Shown: positions 32,173 through 42,894 of the stretch, piece after piece
Layout of the letters: each line of letters opens with the position of its first letter
How positions within the stretch are numbered: the first letter of the stretch is position 1
Assembly: GCA_026419775.2 (NCBI GenBank)
Contig: JAOPGA020000876.1
Span: 1-48,498, forward strand
Direction: 5' to 3'
From: Acrasis kona
Lineage: Eukaryota > Heterolobosea > Eutetramitea > Acrasida > Acrasidae
DNA: 48,498 bases
Position numbers and translations under genes: made by a program
Notes under the pieces: model-generated
Database searches by the model: none
What the model was told of the DNA's origin: nothing
The model's input: only the letters and a program-made list of their open reading frames with translations

Positions 32173-34273
32173 ATGAGCACAATTACATCAACTTCTAATG
32201 ATAAGGCAAACCAACTTAGGAAAAGTCAGGAAGTAAAGGAGGACCCAGGGACCGTCGAGTTAGCGCATAAAGCTTCACAAACCGGTGATATTGCGACCCT
32301 AACAGAAATACTCAACACCCACTTACAGGCGACGAACAGTACATACATAGATTTTGATAGATTGTTCTTGGACGCCAATCAAAACAACTGTACTTTGATG
32401 CACAAAGCTTCCAAGTACAATCATGTTAACATTCTTGAATATCTTTACAAGTTAGGAGCAGGAGTTGAGTCAGTTGATACAATAGGCGCTACCCCTATAT
32501 TTTACGCATGCAGCGGAAATGCTGTCGATGCTGCAATTTTTTTTAGCACAGAAAAATGCACAACTAAACACAAGAGATAAGTATGAGTTCTCACCACTTA
32601 AGGTGGCCCTATCTGAGGGTAACTTTGAGGTAGCAGAGATGCTGCTGCTATTCAGAGCTGACATCCACTACAAAATCACCAGCAAGGGTACAACCGTACT
32701 CCATCTAGCAGTTGAAGAAAATGATAGAAGGAGGGTTGACATGCTTATTGAGAAAGAAGCAAGTATCATGAGAACCGATCGTAATGGTGACACTGTCTTA
32801 TGGAGCGCTCTACCACATCCAGCCATGGTTTCACACTTGTTTGGGTTGGCAAGGGCTGGACCAGGTGGTCAACTTGCCAAACTCATACGAACACAGAACT
32901 CATTCGGAGAAACCGTCATCCACGCACTAGCAGCAAATGAAGGATGCCACAAGTCCAACATGGAAACTTTCGAGGTGGTTTTGGACGAGATCAGAAAGTT
33001 AGGGTCCCAAGTTAGCGTATCAGAAATGCTCAACGATAAGGAAAAGACCAGGCATCAATTCTCTCCGCTCCACTATGCTGTCAAGGAGAACAACGTAGCG
33101 TTCATCGAGAGAGTTTGCAGGGACGAACTAAGAGAGATCATCCAGTTGGACATTGTAAATGCTTTGGGAGACACGCCGCTACATTTGGCCATCCGTAAAC
33201 TGAACATGGACGCCATCAAAATTCTAATCCAAAGCGACAAGTACGAACAAAAATCCTTCAAAGTACAGAACCAATCCAAACAGACGCCAATGATGTTGGC
33301 CATCGAGATGAAACTTGACGTACAGAGATTATTCAAGGACGTCGAGCTGGAGTTTGATCTAAGCAAGGACAGAGAAAAATGGACACTTCGTGAGTTGGCA
33401 CTTGAATACTTACCGAGAAGGGAGAATGACATTCAGTTGGATTATTGCTTCGTCGACTCCACCATTACCGACTTTGACATTGAGTTCCTCATAGAAGTCA
33501 GCCACGACGACGGACAGCGCACCGGAGAATATTCGCCGTGGAGATTGTGTCAAGGACCAGAGAACGAAGTCGTCGTGACCAGTCAAACCGTTTTGAGCTT
33601 ATTCGACGGCGTTGCCTTTTGCACAGAAAACAATTTTGCGCTCAGCGAATCCGCTCTGCTTCAACCAGGAAAATGTTTCAAGACGCAAGGACTGGTTCCA
33701 TACAGCGTGAACCACGTGTTGACCACATTGATGACGCCCAAGTACAGAAACACATTGGAACACAACATGACGACCACCGCACAGATTGATTACATTCCAA
33801 ACAGCAAGATCAAGAGATATGCAATGAGCGTGACCATCGACGAGATGACCACGCCGTGGCCGAACGCAAAACGTGACTTTGTGCTTTGCAATTCCGTCAT
33901 TTACGAGAGAGACAAGACCACTTATTACATTATTAGGAAGAGCATGAACCACAGCATGGCGCCCAAACAAAAGGGAACCACGCGCGCCATCGTATTTAGC
34001 GGTTGGATCCTTCAGCACATTGACGACAGCATCACTCAATATACATATGTGGATTGTTTTAACATGAGCGACAAGAAGGGAGACAATAACGTCAAGTTTT
34101 GGAACCAATTCGGAAAGAAGAGAGTGTTAAAGATGCACGAACAAATCATGAATTGTTTGAGCCAGAGCAAGAAGGAGAACTTTATCTATCCTAAACATAA
34201 CTTTGGAATCTTGGATACCTTAAAATTGAACGCCCATTATGTGAATAAGTCGACGAATAATGCCTCACAATAA
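32173..34273 (+). CDS. Ankyrin-repeat and START-like lipid-binding protein (frameshift in a T8 run)
   Basis: The frame from the ATG at 32173 ends at 32580, but protein similarity continues in the next frame through 34273. The two would join as DAAIFFLAQKNAQL if the T8 run at 32537-32544 had nine bases. The product would have about 700 residues. Residues about 30-400 form ankyrin repeats (NCTLMHKASKYNHVNILEYL, TTVLHLAVEENDRRRVDMLI, DTPLHLAIRKLNMDAIKILI). The C-terminal 220 residues resemble a START domain: a trial helix, ALLQPGKCF, then alternating strands RYAMSVTID and TTYYIIRKSMNHSMAPKQKGTTRAIVFSGWIL, and a final long helix. It probably binds a lipid and scaffolds partners. Likely a real gene with a sequencing error. 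Confidence 0.7.
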
Positions 34274-34314
34274 AATACTATTGTTTCATTGAATGTTTGT
34301 TACAAAATTTTTAA

Positions 34315-36517
34315 ATGGAGTCATTCAGCAATGTCCTCAAGTTAAAAAGGGTGACCGAACAATGGGTATCATCGGTGCATAATAAAGCCAATTACGAGGA
34401 CATTTTTAGCATTTATATGGAGATGATGACCGCTCCTGCTGACGCACCTCGTGATGGAGCTGATTTTTATCTTCAGAAATTGTGTCACGATCAAGTAATG
34501 TTCACAAACGATAGGAAGAATAAAGCGAAGCAGGACATTTTCCCAGGTCCCATGGCGAAGCAATTGAGCAGGAAGGACTTGCAAGTGGTCAAAGTGAGGC
34601 GATTCATGTTCACATTATTTTAACATTTCATAGAATGAAAAATACTGGATAACAGAGAAATCAGACGGTGTCAGGGCAATGTTCATGGGCCTGTACGAAG
34701 AAAAATTCCCCCGCTGGTGTAGACCCGAGGATGTGCACGACAAGGAGACCAACAAAACATTCACAAAGCTAAGACGCCTGGCTTTACAGGACACGTGTGC
34801 ACTAGAAGTTTCGTACCGTTATGCATGCAGCAAGTCAATAGGAATGCTTCGAGTCACTCTTTTGGATCAAAGAGAATATGAATTCGACATTAAAAACATC
34901 ACCCTGAAGAGAGTGGGAAGCGAAAAAGCCCCAACACAACTCAAGAGGTGCCAAGGATGGACTTTTGCATACTTTTTCGATCGCAAGTACGAATTCTGGT
35001 TGTCCACGGAGGAATACATTTTCCTAACCGAGCAATCGGTAGAGAGGTGCAAGAGAGTAGAAAAGGACCTGATCAACAATGCATGCACGCTAAAGAGCGC
35101 CGATCCTCTCGAGACACAAATCATCAAGCAGCGCATGATCATTCTCGACGGAGAAATATTAAAGTTGATCCATCCCTACGGATTCAATTATACCATTTAC
35201 GACGTGATCGCGGCCAGCACCGAATCCAAGCAAGCATCTTCCAACAAATTATTCACTCAACAAATCAAAATATTCACGCACGTCGACATGAAGGTGCGAA
35301 TGGACAGCATCATGAGGCACGCCACCAATCCGCACCACTACTACAACAAGAGGGTCGCGATGAACTATCCTCCGCTCAAGTTACAATTCATCATGAAACA
35401 TTTTTATGACAAGAATCAATTACGATCGGTACTGGACTGCATCAAGAAACATCCCGGAGACGAGAAGCAATACGTTTATAAAAATTATAATCTTAATGAT
35501 GGGTTGGTGTTCACTCCCGACGATGCAAAATTATATCCATTTGCACCGGGTAATAATCCATATTTATTCAAATGGAAATGGCCCGATAGGTTGAGTGCTG
35601 ATTTTATGATTGTGTTTGGTGGCGAGATTGATGTTAATGTTTTTAAATTATTTTTTTATTTTTTNAATAATGCAAAACATGTGTATTACAAGAGCGTTCA
35701 TGTGAACGTGTCCAATTTAAATCAGCAAGATTTAACAAAAATAAAAAATAGTGGTAACGATGGTTGTTTTGCAGAGTGTTTTTTTGATTGTGATGATGGT
35801 TGTTGGCAAATTGAATTGTTGCGCAATGATAAGAATCATGCGAACGGCTTCAAAGTGATTTGTAATACTTTGGAGAATCAAATGGAGAATATAACTAGCG
35901 CTGATTTGTTGAAAATTTGTTGTCCTTCCGACCTTGATTCTCGACAAGATCCTGACCACTTGCTCAATACACAAATTCAATCTCGTGTTGAGGATGAAAT
36001 CATGAATAGTAGTTCTGCTGCACATTTCAAGCTGCATCAATATTATGGTAAAGAAGGTAAAATTGTTATTGTTCTTCAATTTACGGTAAATAATTCTTTC
36101 GAAAATGATGCCTCCTCTAAACGTGCTTCTTGGCATAATTATGTTCCTCTTGCTGATTGTTTGGTTGATAAACTCAATTTCAACTTGGAGCAATATGTAA
36201 ATCGTCATTATGAAGCTCATAATGGTTATTTGGCTGATGACAACATTCTATTTTGTACTTGTGTTTTTGTCCCGCATATTGGAAAATGGAGAATTCTAGA
36301 TTTGAATGGTACAAGTGAGAAGTGTAGTGCTTCTCATTTGTTAGAGGCTCTTGAACAAATGATAGTCAGGGGACATCGGGTAAGGGCCAGTATTGATGCC
36401 GAGCATCATGAGGAGAATAGCGAGGAGGAATTTGAAAGGGTCCAACAGGAGGAATATGAGAGTGAAGAGGAGCAAGATGACGGTTTGGAACCGCCACTTA
36501 AAAAACAAAAAAATTAA
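34315..36517 (+). CDS. mRNA guanylyltransferase (capping enzyme) with inserts
   Basis: Exons 34315-34593 and 34634-36517 with a 40-nt intron give 720 residues. Nucleotidyltransferase motifs are in order: I KSDG (K102, the GMP acceptor), III ILDGEI (about 265), IIIa YTIYDV (about 283), IV NDGLVF (about 382), V FKWKWP (about 407) and an OB-fold motif VI (IELLRNDKNHANGF). The enzyme transfers GMP to the 5' diphosphate end of nascent mRNA. Motifs I and III are about 160 residues apart, far more than in yeast Ceg1, and about 160 extra residues with a Glu-rich tail follow the OB fold. No triphosphatase or methyltransferase domain is fused. One base is unread (N at 35665). It starts 41 bp after the ankyrin-START gene. 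Confidence 0.88.
35665..35665. other. Unresolved base (N) after a T-run
   Basis: The single N lies in TTTTNAATAA, inside the capping enzyme. It marks a spot where the assembler could not settle a homopolymer, and supports reading nearby frameshifts with caution. Confidence 0.99.
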
Positions 36518-36584
36518 AAATTTTTGTAATCCATCATTTCTTTGTTTTCTTGGAACGCGTTGTAACTGTAACGGAAAGTACTTG

Positions 36585-39500
36585 ATGTACTCACAATTCT
36601 CTGGTGGTTACGCTCGTCGCTCTACTAATGGTGATAACCATTATAGTGTGAGTGCTCCTTTTACGTTGACAAAGGACAACAATTTATTGCGTAGGATAGA
36701 TTCTCTTGAAAGAGAAATTAGAGTAAAAAAGGATGGTCACAGTTACGGAACAAATAATTTGTATGCTGACGACATCAAAAGCTTGAGGGTTCAACTTTTA
36801 AGAATGCAGCGGGAAAATGATTTGCTGACGATGCAGAGTCAAGCAGTTAGCGGTACCGTCATTGATACGATTAGACAGCAAAGAGAAGGGATTGAGAGAT
36901 TACAGCATGAGCTCTCTACTTTGGAAAGTTACCAACACGCGAAAATTGACGGCACAGAGAAGATGCAGTATGTGTCACCTACCCTTAACATTAAAACTGT
37001 GAAGTCCCCGCTAAAAAGAGCTTTCACCTCCCCTTTACGTACAACAAAAAGTCCAGAAAAATGTTAGTAAATTTCGCTTTGCCTATCTAACATTTTAGTA
37101 AGAAGACAGGAAGAGGAGGAATTTCACAGGTTACAATCTGAGAGAGGCGAAAAAATGTTACGACTAAAAAACAAGCTTGATAAAAGCAGCTCAGAGCAGA
37201 CAAGGCTGTTAGAAAGAGCTAGGAATGCTGAAAGAAAAGTAGACGAGCTCATACAAGAAAGAAGAATGGCTGTCGAGAATGCCACGCTTGATAGAATAAA
37301 ACTAGATACTTACATGGAGAGGGTTGAAAGGGAGAATAAAGGTTTACAGCTTGAAGCTAGGATTAGTTTGGAAGAATCAAGTAGAAGCACTGCGGAGAAG
37401 GAGGATTTAAGAAGACAGTTGAATGAAGCGATAGATGAAGTCTCTAGATTTAAAAGACAAGCTTCTCTATTAGAATCTGATAATGGCATGTTAAAATCTT
37501 CTTGTGATTCCTTAAAGTTGGAAGTATCCAAGCTTCAGCAGTCCATTACACTTGTCCAAGAAATTTCATCGAAAGAATCAATAAAGTATAATGCATTGAA
37601 TTCAGAATACAAACAAAAGATAGATGAAATCAAACTAAAATATGAGGACAGAATTGCCAATTCGTCTAGAATACAAGATGAATTTTTGAAGTCGACAGCA
37701 TCTGAACACTCGAATCGTGAGAGAGAATGGAGAAGTGCGGTTGGAGAAAGGGACTATGAAATACAAAAACTTCGAATTCAAATTGAGAATATGGTGGACA
37801 GAGAAAAACACTTCGATTCGAAGTCTAAAAGTCATGAAAATGAAATTTATGATTTGCATCAGGAGAAAGATTCTCTAAAACATCAAGTTGCAGAATATAA
37901 ATCAAAACTTGAGTCATCCACATTACCCCAACAAAACCAACAACTTCGATCTGAAGTAGAATTAAAAAACAATACAATATCCGATCTCTCTCAATGTTTA
38001 AAAAATATTAACAATATGATGGTCTCATTTGATGAAAACCTTGACAACATGTATCAAGTTGGGAGCAGTATGATGAAACTTCATACCAATGCTATTATCA
38101 GCAGTCCGTCTAAAGAGATTCTCAAAAGTGATGATTCAGTAAAAACTGTAGATTATTTACATATTTTAAAAAAGCATCAACAGCTGTCAGACGCACTATC
38201 TACCATATCGCAAGAAGTCCGTCAATATATATCTGACTCTCTACTTCAGTCAGGAACAAAGATGGAACACCAAAATATTAATGACAGCCAAATTGAATTG
38301 TCAGAAAATAGAACATATGATAGAATGAGAAATGAAATCAAACAGTTGAGAATAAAAGAAGATAGCAACAACCAGCTGTTAAGCCAAACTAAACATTTAA
38401 ATCAAGTTCTACAATCTGAAATCAACGCATTAAAATTTGCTGGAAATGAACTACAACACAAACACAAGTACCAAATTAGAGAGTTGAAACAACAAATTAC
38501 AAAATTAAAATCGCTCCCACACTTGGAAAATAAAATGGACGAACTAATCATCACAACAGAAGAGAGTTTTAAGGACCAATCCAATGAGTTGCTTTTACAA
38601 GTCCAAGATCGCGAAAATGAATTATCCATCATCACAGTTCAATTAAACGTTGCCAACCAGCAATTAGATAAGAGCAAATTAGAAATAGCATCACTACAAT
38701 CACAAATACAGGATCAAAAAGCATTATTAGAAGCAAAAGATTTGGAATTCGATTCTATTAATAACCAAATTGTGAAGTTCAAGAATAAGATTTTAGAGAA
38801 CCAGCAAATTATTGATAAGCTATCTCGAGTTGATCAAATATCAAAGAATGAATACCAAGTACAAATCAACGTGCTCAATCAAGAATTGTCTACTATTAAA
38901 GAAAATAGTGAAAGAGATAAAATGATATATCAAAAGCACATGTTACATCATGAAAGCGCAATTCAGCACTTTAAAGAAAAAATTGCTCAACAAGAAGCTA
39001 CAAGTCAGGTTCAAGTTCAAGATTTGGAAGATTACACTAAAAAGTGCAGCGAGTTAGGTGGACAAATTTCAAAACTAGAAAATGATTTGATACAGAGTAA
39101 CAACTTAAAAGATGAATGCTCAAAGAAACTAGAGTTCACGTTGAATCAATTATCAAATCTAAAAATAGAATTCGAGTCGCTACAAACAACAACAGCATCT
39201 CAGATTCAATCTCTCAAAAGCACTAATCAGCATAACAGCAACAACCAGCAAGAGAGTATCAAAAAACAACAACAGCTAGAGAACGATTTGAATCAAACAA
39301 AATCAGAACTCAAAGACGCAATGGATACCATCGACCAACTACAATCTAACCATCAACTAGACCTCAATGCCATCAATCAACTCACCGACCAACTTTATCA
39401 ATCAAGGCAAGAAGTTTCTAATCAGCAAATTATGTACGAAACAGAAAAAACAGAATTGGAACTTCTAAAGACTAATTCCCTTAATGACCACTATAAAAAG

Positions 39501-39941
39501 GATCAACTATTACAAGATCTCAAAAAAGAAAATGATGATTTTGCATCTTTTATTGAATCGCAAGAGGAGGAAATTAAAGATTGTTATGAGAGAATCAAGC
39601 TGCTAGAGTCCACGAATCAAAATGATGATTTGAAGGTTGTGATAGATGACTTGCAACAAGATAAGAAGAATTTGTGCACTTTGATTAAGAGAGCTCATCA
39701 ACAAATTCGCGAAATTCAATCATCACATACTGGGCTACGCATGCAGGTGACCACTGAATTAGAAAGGCAAGGAAAATTCTTGTTTGAAAATATGAATCGT
39801 GTCCATCAGAATCATCATGATGACAGTTTTGTAAATATTGATGACGGTAATGAACTTGATAGTACTTTTATGTTAATGAAAGAATATCAAGAAAAGATGA
39901 ATCAATTTAACCAATCAGATTTAGAGTTGAACCTGGACTGA
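36585..39941 (+). CDS. Long coiled-coil protein, 1106 aa
   Basis: Two exons (36585-37062 and 37099-39941) with a 36-nt intron containing CTAAC. The first 160 residues hold a short coil and a linker rich in Ser, Pro and Lys (SPLKRAFTSPLRTTKSP), with possible cyclin-kinase sites. Almost all of residues 160-1070 is continuous heptad-type coiled coil rich in Gln, Glu, Lys and Leu, ending in an acidic tail. Such proteins serve as centrosomal, basal-body or vesicle-tethering scaffolds, but no family-specific motif is seen. The ATG at 36585 lies 67 bp after the capping-enzyme stop. Confidence 0.85.
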
Positions 39942-40044
39942 TAGTGAGTGATTTCACACTTGAATTCAAAATAAAAATAGTTTAATTATTTGATATTTTT
40001 AGTTAAGCAGATGTCAGTAGCTAACAAAATAGAAAAAGTTTGAT

Positions 40045-40575
40045 TTATTTTTTTTTTACAGTCGTCCACCCATCATCTTCTGGTTCTTCATCATCTTGCA
40101 TTTTGTCGCCGTCTTGCATTTCGTCATCATTTTCTTGGTTTTGTTTTTGATTGTTTGCTTGTTCTTTTGCTAATTTTTGTTTGTATGATCTGGACAACCC
40201 CTCTCTCGCACCGGTACTCGCGAGGTGAATCAATCTATCTACCTCTTTGTAGTTGCTTTCAGAGCATTCCTTAAAAAGCTTGACAATTCTAACACTAACT
40301 TCAGCAATGCTTCCATCTTGAACTTCAAGTCCTAAATCTTCCAAAATAACATCCTCCATATATGTTTTTATCTCGTTGTCTGATGTGACAAACCCATCTT
40401 GTGCAATCCATTTTTTTAGGTTCTCCTTCAATGTTGTGAAATCCTCCTCTGTTGATGGTCCTAATAATTGATTCTCAATTGCGATATTTATCGCTGTCCA
40501 CCTCTTGAACATCGCATCGACACCTGCATTGAATTTTGAGCACTGCTCTTGTGATAGTTCTTGTTCTTCGTTCAT
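40045..40575 (-). CDS. TSR2: TSR2, pre-rRNA processing factor and ribosomal-protein chaperone
   Basis: 176 residues. The helical domain matches the family: FNAGVDAMFKRWTAINIAIENQLLG, then a conserved patch around LGLEVQDGSIAEVSVRIVKLFKEC. The C-terminus is acidic and ends with DDGWTTVKKK, as in Tsr2 (DGWxxVxxx). In yeast and animals Tsr2 chaperones ribosomal protein eS26 and delivers it to pre-40S particles. No intron was seen. Confidence 0.85.
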   Translation of the reverse strand: MNEEQELSQEQCSKFNAGVDAMFKRWTAINIAIENQLLGPSTEEDFTTLKENLKKWIAQDGFVTSDNEIKTYMEDVILEDLGLEVQDGSIAEVSVRIVKLFKECSESNYKEVDRLIHLASTGAREGLSRSYKQKLAKEQANNQKQNQENDDEMQDGDKMQDDEEPEDDGWTTVKKK

Positions 40576-40785
40576 TTTGTTTGATCAACTTCAATATACA
40601 ATTTGAACGTATCAAATTCACTGCGATGTGAAGCATGTATTGAAGCTGTTGTCGGAAAATTAAGTAGAAATATAAAGTGGCGGGCCAAATAATCAATGCA
40701 GAAGCGCGGTATAAACAATAAATCACCTTCATGACGTAGGTATTAATTGATCTTTTATTACATAATTTGTTTTTTTTGCAACCAT

Positions 40786-41907
40786 CTAACGAACTGCCTT
40801 GATAAGAACATCAGACAATTCATGAATTGAACTGAAAAGTGCACTCTTCAAACATTTTTTATTTACAAACACATCTTTCGTAATTTCAAAACAAGTTACA
40901 TTAAAAAAATGAGTGGAACCACATGACAGCAAGTACTTGTCCTGAACTAGTATCAAATTATAAACTGCACCGACACCTTTTTTTAAAACACGCAAGCAGT
41001 ACGGACCATTCGCCAAATGTAAAGTGCTCCATATTTTTACAGACCCATCATTGCTAGCAGTTACAAGAGCATCGCCGGTAATCACAATGATCTGATTAAT
41101 GGCATCGTCGTGCACCTTACTACTATGAATTATAGACAAATCTTTGAGGTCATAAAATACAAGACAACCCCTGAAAGTACCACACACCAAAACACCATTC
41201 ATTTGAGCCATACAATAAAAATTATCCACGCCTTCTTCAAGTTTTATTACTTTTAAAAGTTGTTTTTCATTAACATTCCAAAATGTTAACCTGTGATTAG
41301 TGAGCGCGACGAGTGCATTTGAACTCAACGCCTCCACTGCTTTGTAAAAGAATTGACCTCGGCCGAGGGTCCAATAGAACTGAAGAGGTGAAGTGGCTGC
41401 ATTGTAGATGGCAATCTTTCTATTTCCAGCCACAAGAAAATGATTTGCGTCGAGGGCGGTTATCCCTCCTGGCCACACGTTATCATCTACATTGGTGTGG
41501 CATATTAGTTCGCCTGTGCACCAGTTGTAAATTGTGATGGGGTTGGTGTCATTAAAGAAGCAGCAACATACTATCCTGTCATCTCCAAGAGGTTGTATGT
41601 TGTTGTAACTTTCGCGACCTGTTTTGATCCTGCGGACATGAACGATCTTCTCGTCATCGCAAATGTCCCAAATGTTAATGTCAAAGGCCGAGTGACCTGT
41701 GGCAATGTATGTGTCTCTTAAATGCGACATTGTTAGGACGTCTGAACCACAATTCGCTTCCCATCTTAAATTGATGAATTCTTGACCCTCTTTTGGGCGG
41801 AGTTTGATCTTTGATCTCTCGATGACACTTTCTTGATATCGAACGCTATAATTTTTGTATGCATGCTGCTCTTTTTCTCTACGTTCAATCTTGCTGTGAT
41901 CTTCCAT
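40786..41907 (-). CDS. WD40-repeat beta-propeller protein
   Basis: 373 residues. After a charged N-terminal helix (about 1-45) there are six or seven blades. The best is DDAINQIIVITGDALVTASNDGSVKIWS; others include DTYIATGHSAFDINIWDI, NHFLVAGNRKIAIYN and GVLVCGTFRGCLVFYDL. No F-box, LisH or other partner domain is evident, so the complex it serves is unknown. The gene is 138 bp downstream of the SGNH hydrolase gene's stop on the same strand. Confidence 0.8.
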   Translation of the reverse strand: MEDHSKIERREKEQHAYKNYSVRYQESVIERSKIKLRPKEGQEFINLRWEANCGSDVLTMSHLRDTYIATGHSAFDINIWDICDDEKIVHVRRIKTGRESYNNIQPLGDDRIVCCCFFNDTNPITIYNWCTGELICHTNVDDNVWPGGITALDANHFLVAGNRKIAIYNAATSPLQFYWTLGRGQFFYKAVEALSSNALVALTNHRLTFWNVNEKQLLKVIKLEEGVDNFYCMAQMNGVLVCGTFRGCLVFYDLKDLSIIHSSKVHDDAINQIIVITGDALVTASNDGSVKIWSTLHLANGPYCLRVLKKGVGAVYNLILVQDKYLLSCGSTHFFNVTCFEITKDVFVNKKCLKSALFSSIHELSDVLIKAVR

Positions 41908-42045
41908 CCCCGATTTATTTTTGGATGAGCTTACTTTACAATAATATTATTGGGAAAGAAGACCTGAAATCTAAGACACAACTGCTAATAAACTTGTATT
42001 CGAAGCTTAGTGACAATACTAAGAATAGAATACTAGCACAATAAT

Positions 42046-42848
42046 TTATTTATTCAAGAAAGTACCAGCAATCTTTTGAATGTATTCGGCCTCCAGTAGG
42101 GTAACATTAGTTGGAACAAACTTTGAGGGGTATGGGCTCTTCATCATAGTTCTCAAAAAAATTGAACAAGCTGATATATAAGTGCCTATTGGAGTAGGAT
42201 GGAAGTTATCTTCGACATATAAACGATAAAATAATGAGCTCTTCTTTAAAGGCTCTTTAATTTTTGAGTGGATTACCTGTCTAATTTGACCAGCGGGAGC
42301 AATATGTACATTTAACTTTGTCTTGGCTCTCCAAACCTTTTGATATTCTTCATAACCAGTTATAATATCTTTTTGCATATTTTGATAATTATCAAATTGT
42401 CCTTTGAGTCCATAACGATATCCCCAAGTCTATGCTACAGTTATTTTCGAGTCAAATGAGGGCGAACCTGATAAAGTATGACATTCTTTGTGCCACTATT
42501 TTCGAGTATGGGAATATAGAATTTTTCGAAACAATTTATAGTGAAGTTTCTGCATAATGTGCCATTGTTGACTTTCGAGAGTGCCCCGAGGCTGTGATCT
42601 TGAAGCACAACATAATCCCATTTTTTTGTGAGAAGTTCTTTAACTTTGTGGTCTTGAGCATGTCCACAAAGACTTTGTCCTCCAACAGTAAGTGATTTTT
42701 GTACAAATGAGTCCTCGGTTAATTTGGCGAACATGTCTGGTAGATTATTGTAGTATGTAAATGAATTTCCGATAAACAAAATACTCTGTTGGCAACTTGA
42801 AAATGACACAACAATACAGCAAAGTAAAAGTAGGTATGTAAATGACAT
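42046..42848 (-). CDS. Secreted SGNH-type hydrolase
   Basis: Exons 42848-42468 and 42429-42046 with a 38-nt intron give 254 residues. A signal peptide (MSFTYLLLLCCIVVSFSSC) leads into block I ILFIGNSFTYYNN, where Ser of GNS is the expected nucleophile. GGQSLCGH, WDYVVLQDHSLGA and the catalytic block V EDNFHPTPIGTYI (Asp and His) follow. The pattern fits the DUF4886-like/SGNH superfamily of carbohydrate or lipid esterases. It is probably exported or lysosomal. The start codon is only 46 bp from that of the divergent EngB gene. Confidence 0.85.
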
Positions 42849-42894
42849 GTATCGCTCCTTACAATAAATTCAGTTGAACAACTTCAAAATCGAC
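42849..42894. promoter_or_regulatory. 46-bp divergent start-to-start interval
   Basis: The ATG codons of the SGNH hydrolase (minus) and EngB GTPase (plus) are separated by 46 bp. Both 5' UTRs and core promoters must be confined here or overlap coding sequence. I see no TATA box. Confidence 0.5.

Noticed and set aside
36393-36584. Upstream extension of the coiled-coil protein
   Set aside because: It overlaps the end of the capping-enzyme gene in another frame; the ATG at 36585 follows that gene's stop and starts a plausible protein.
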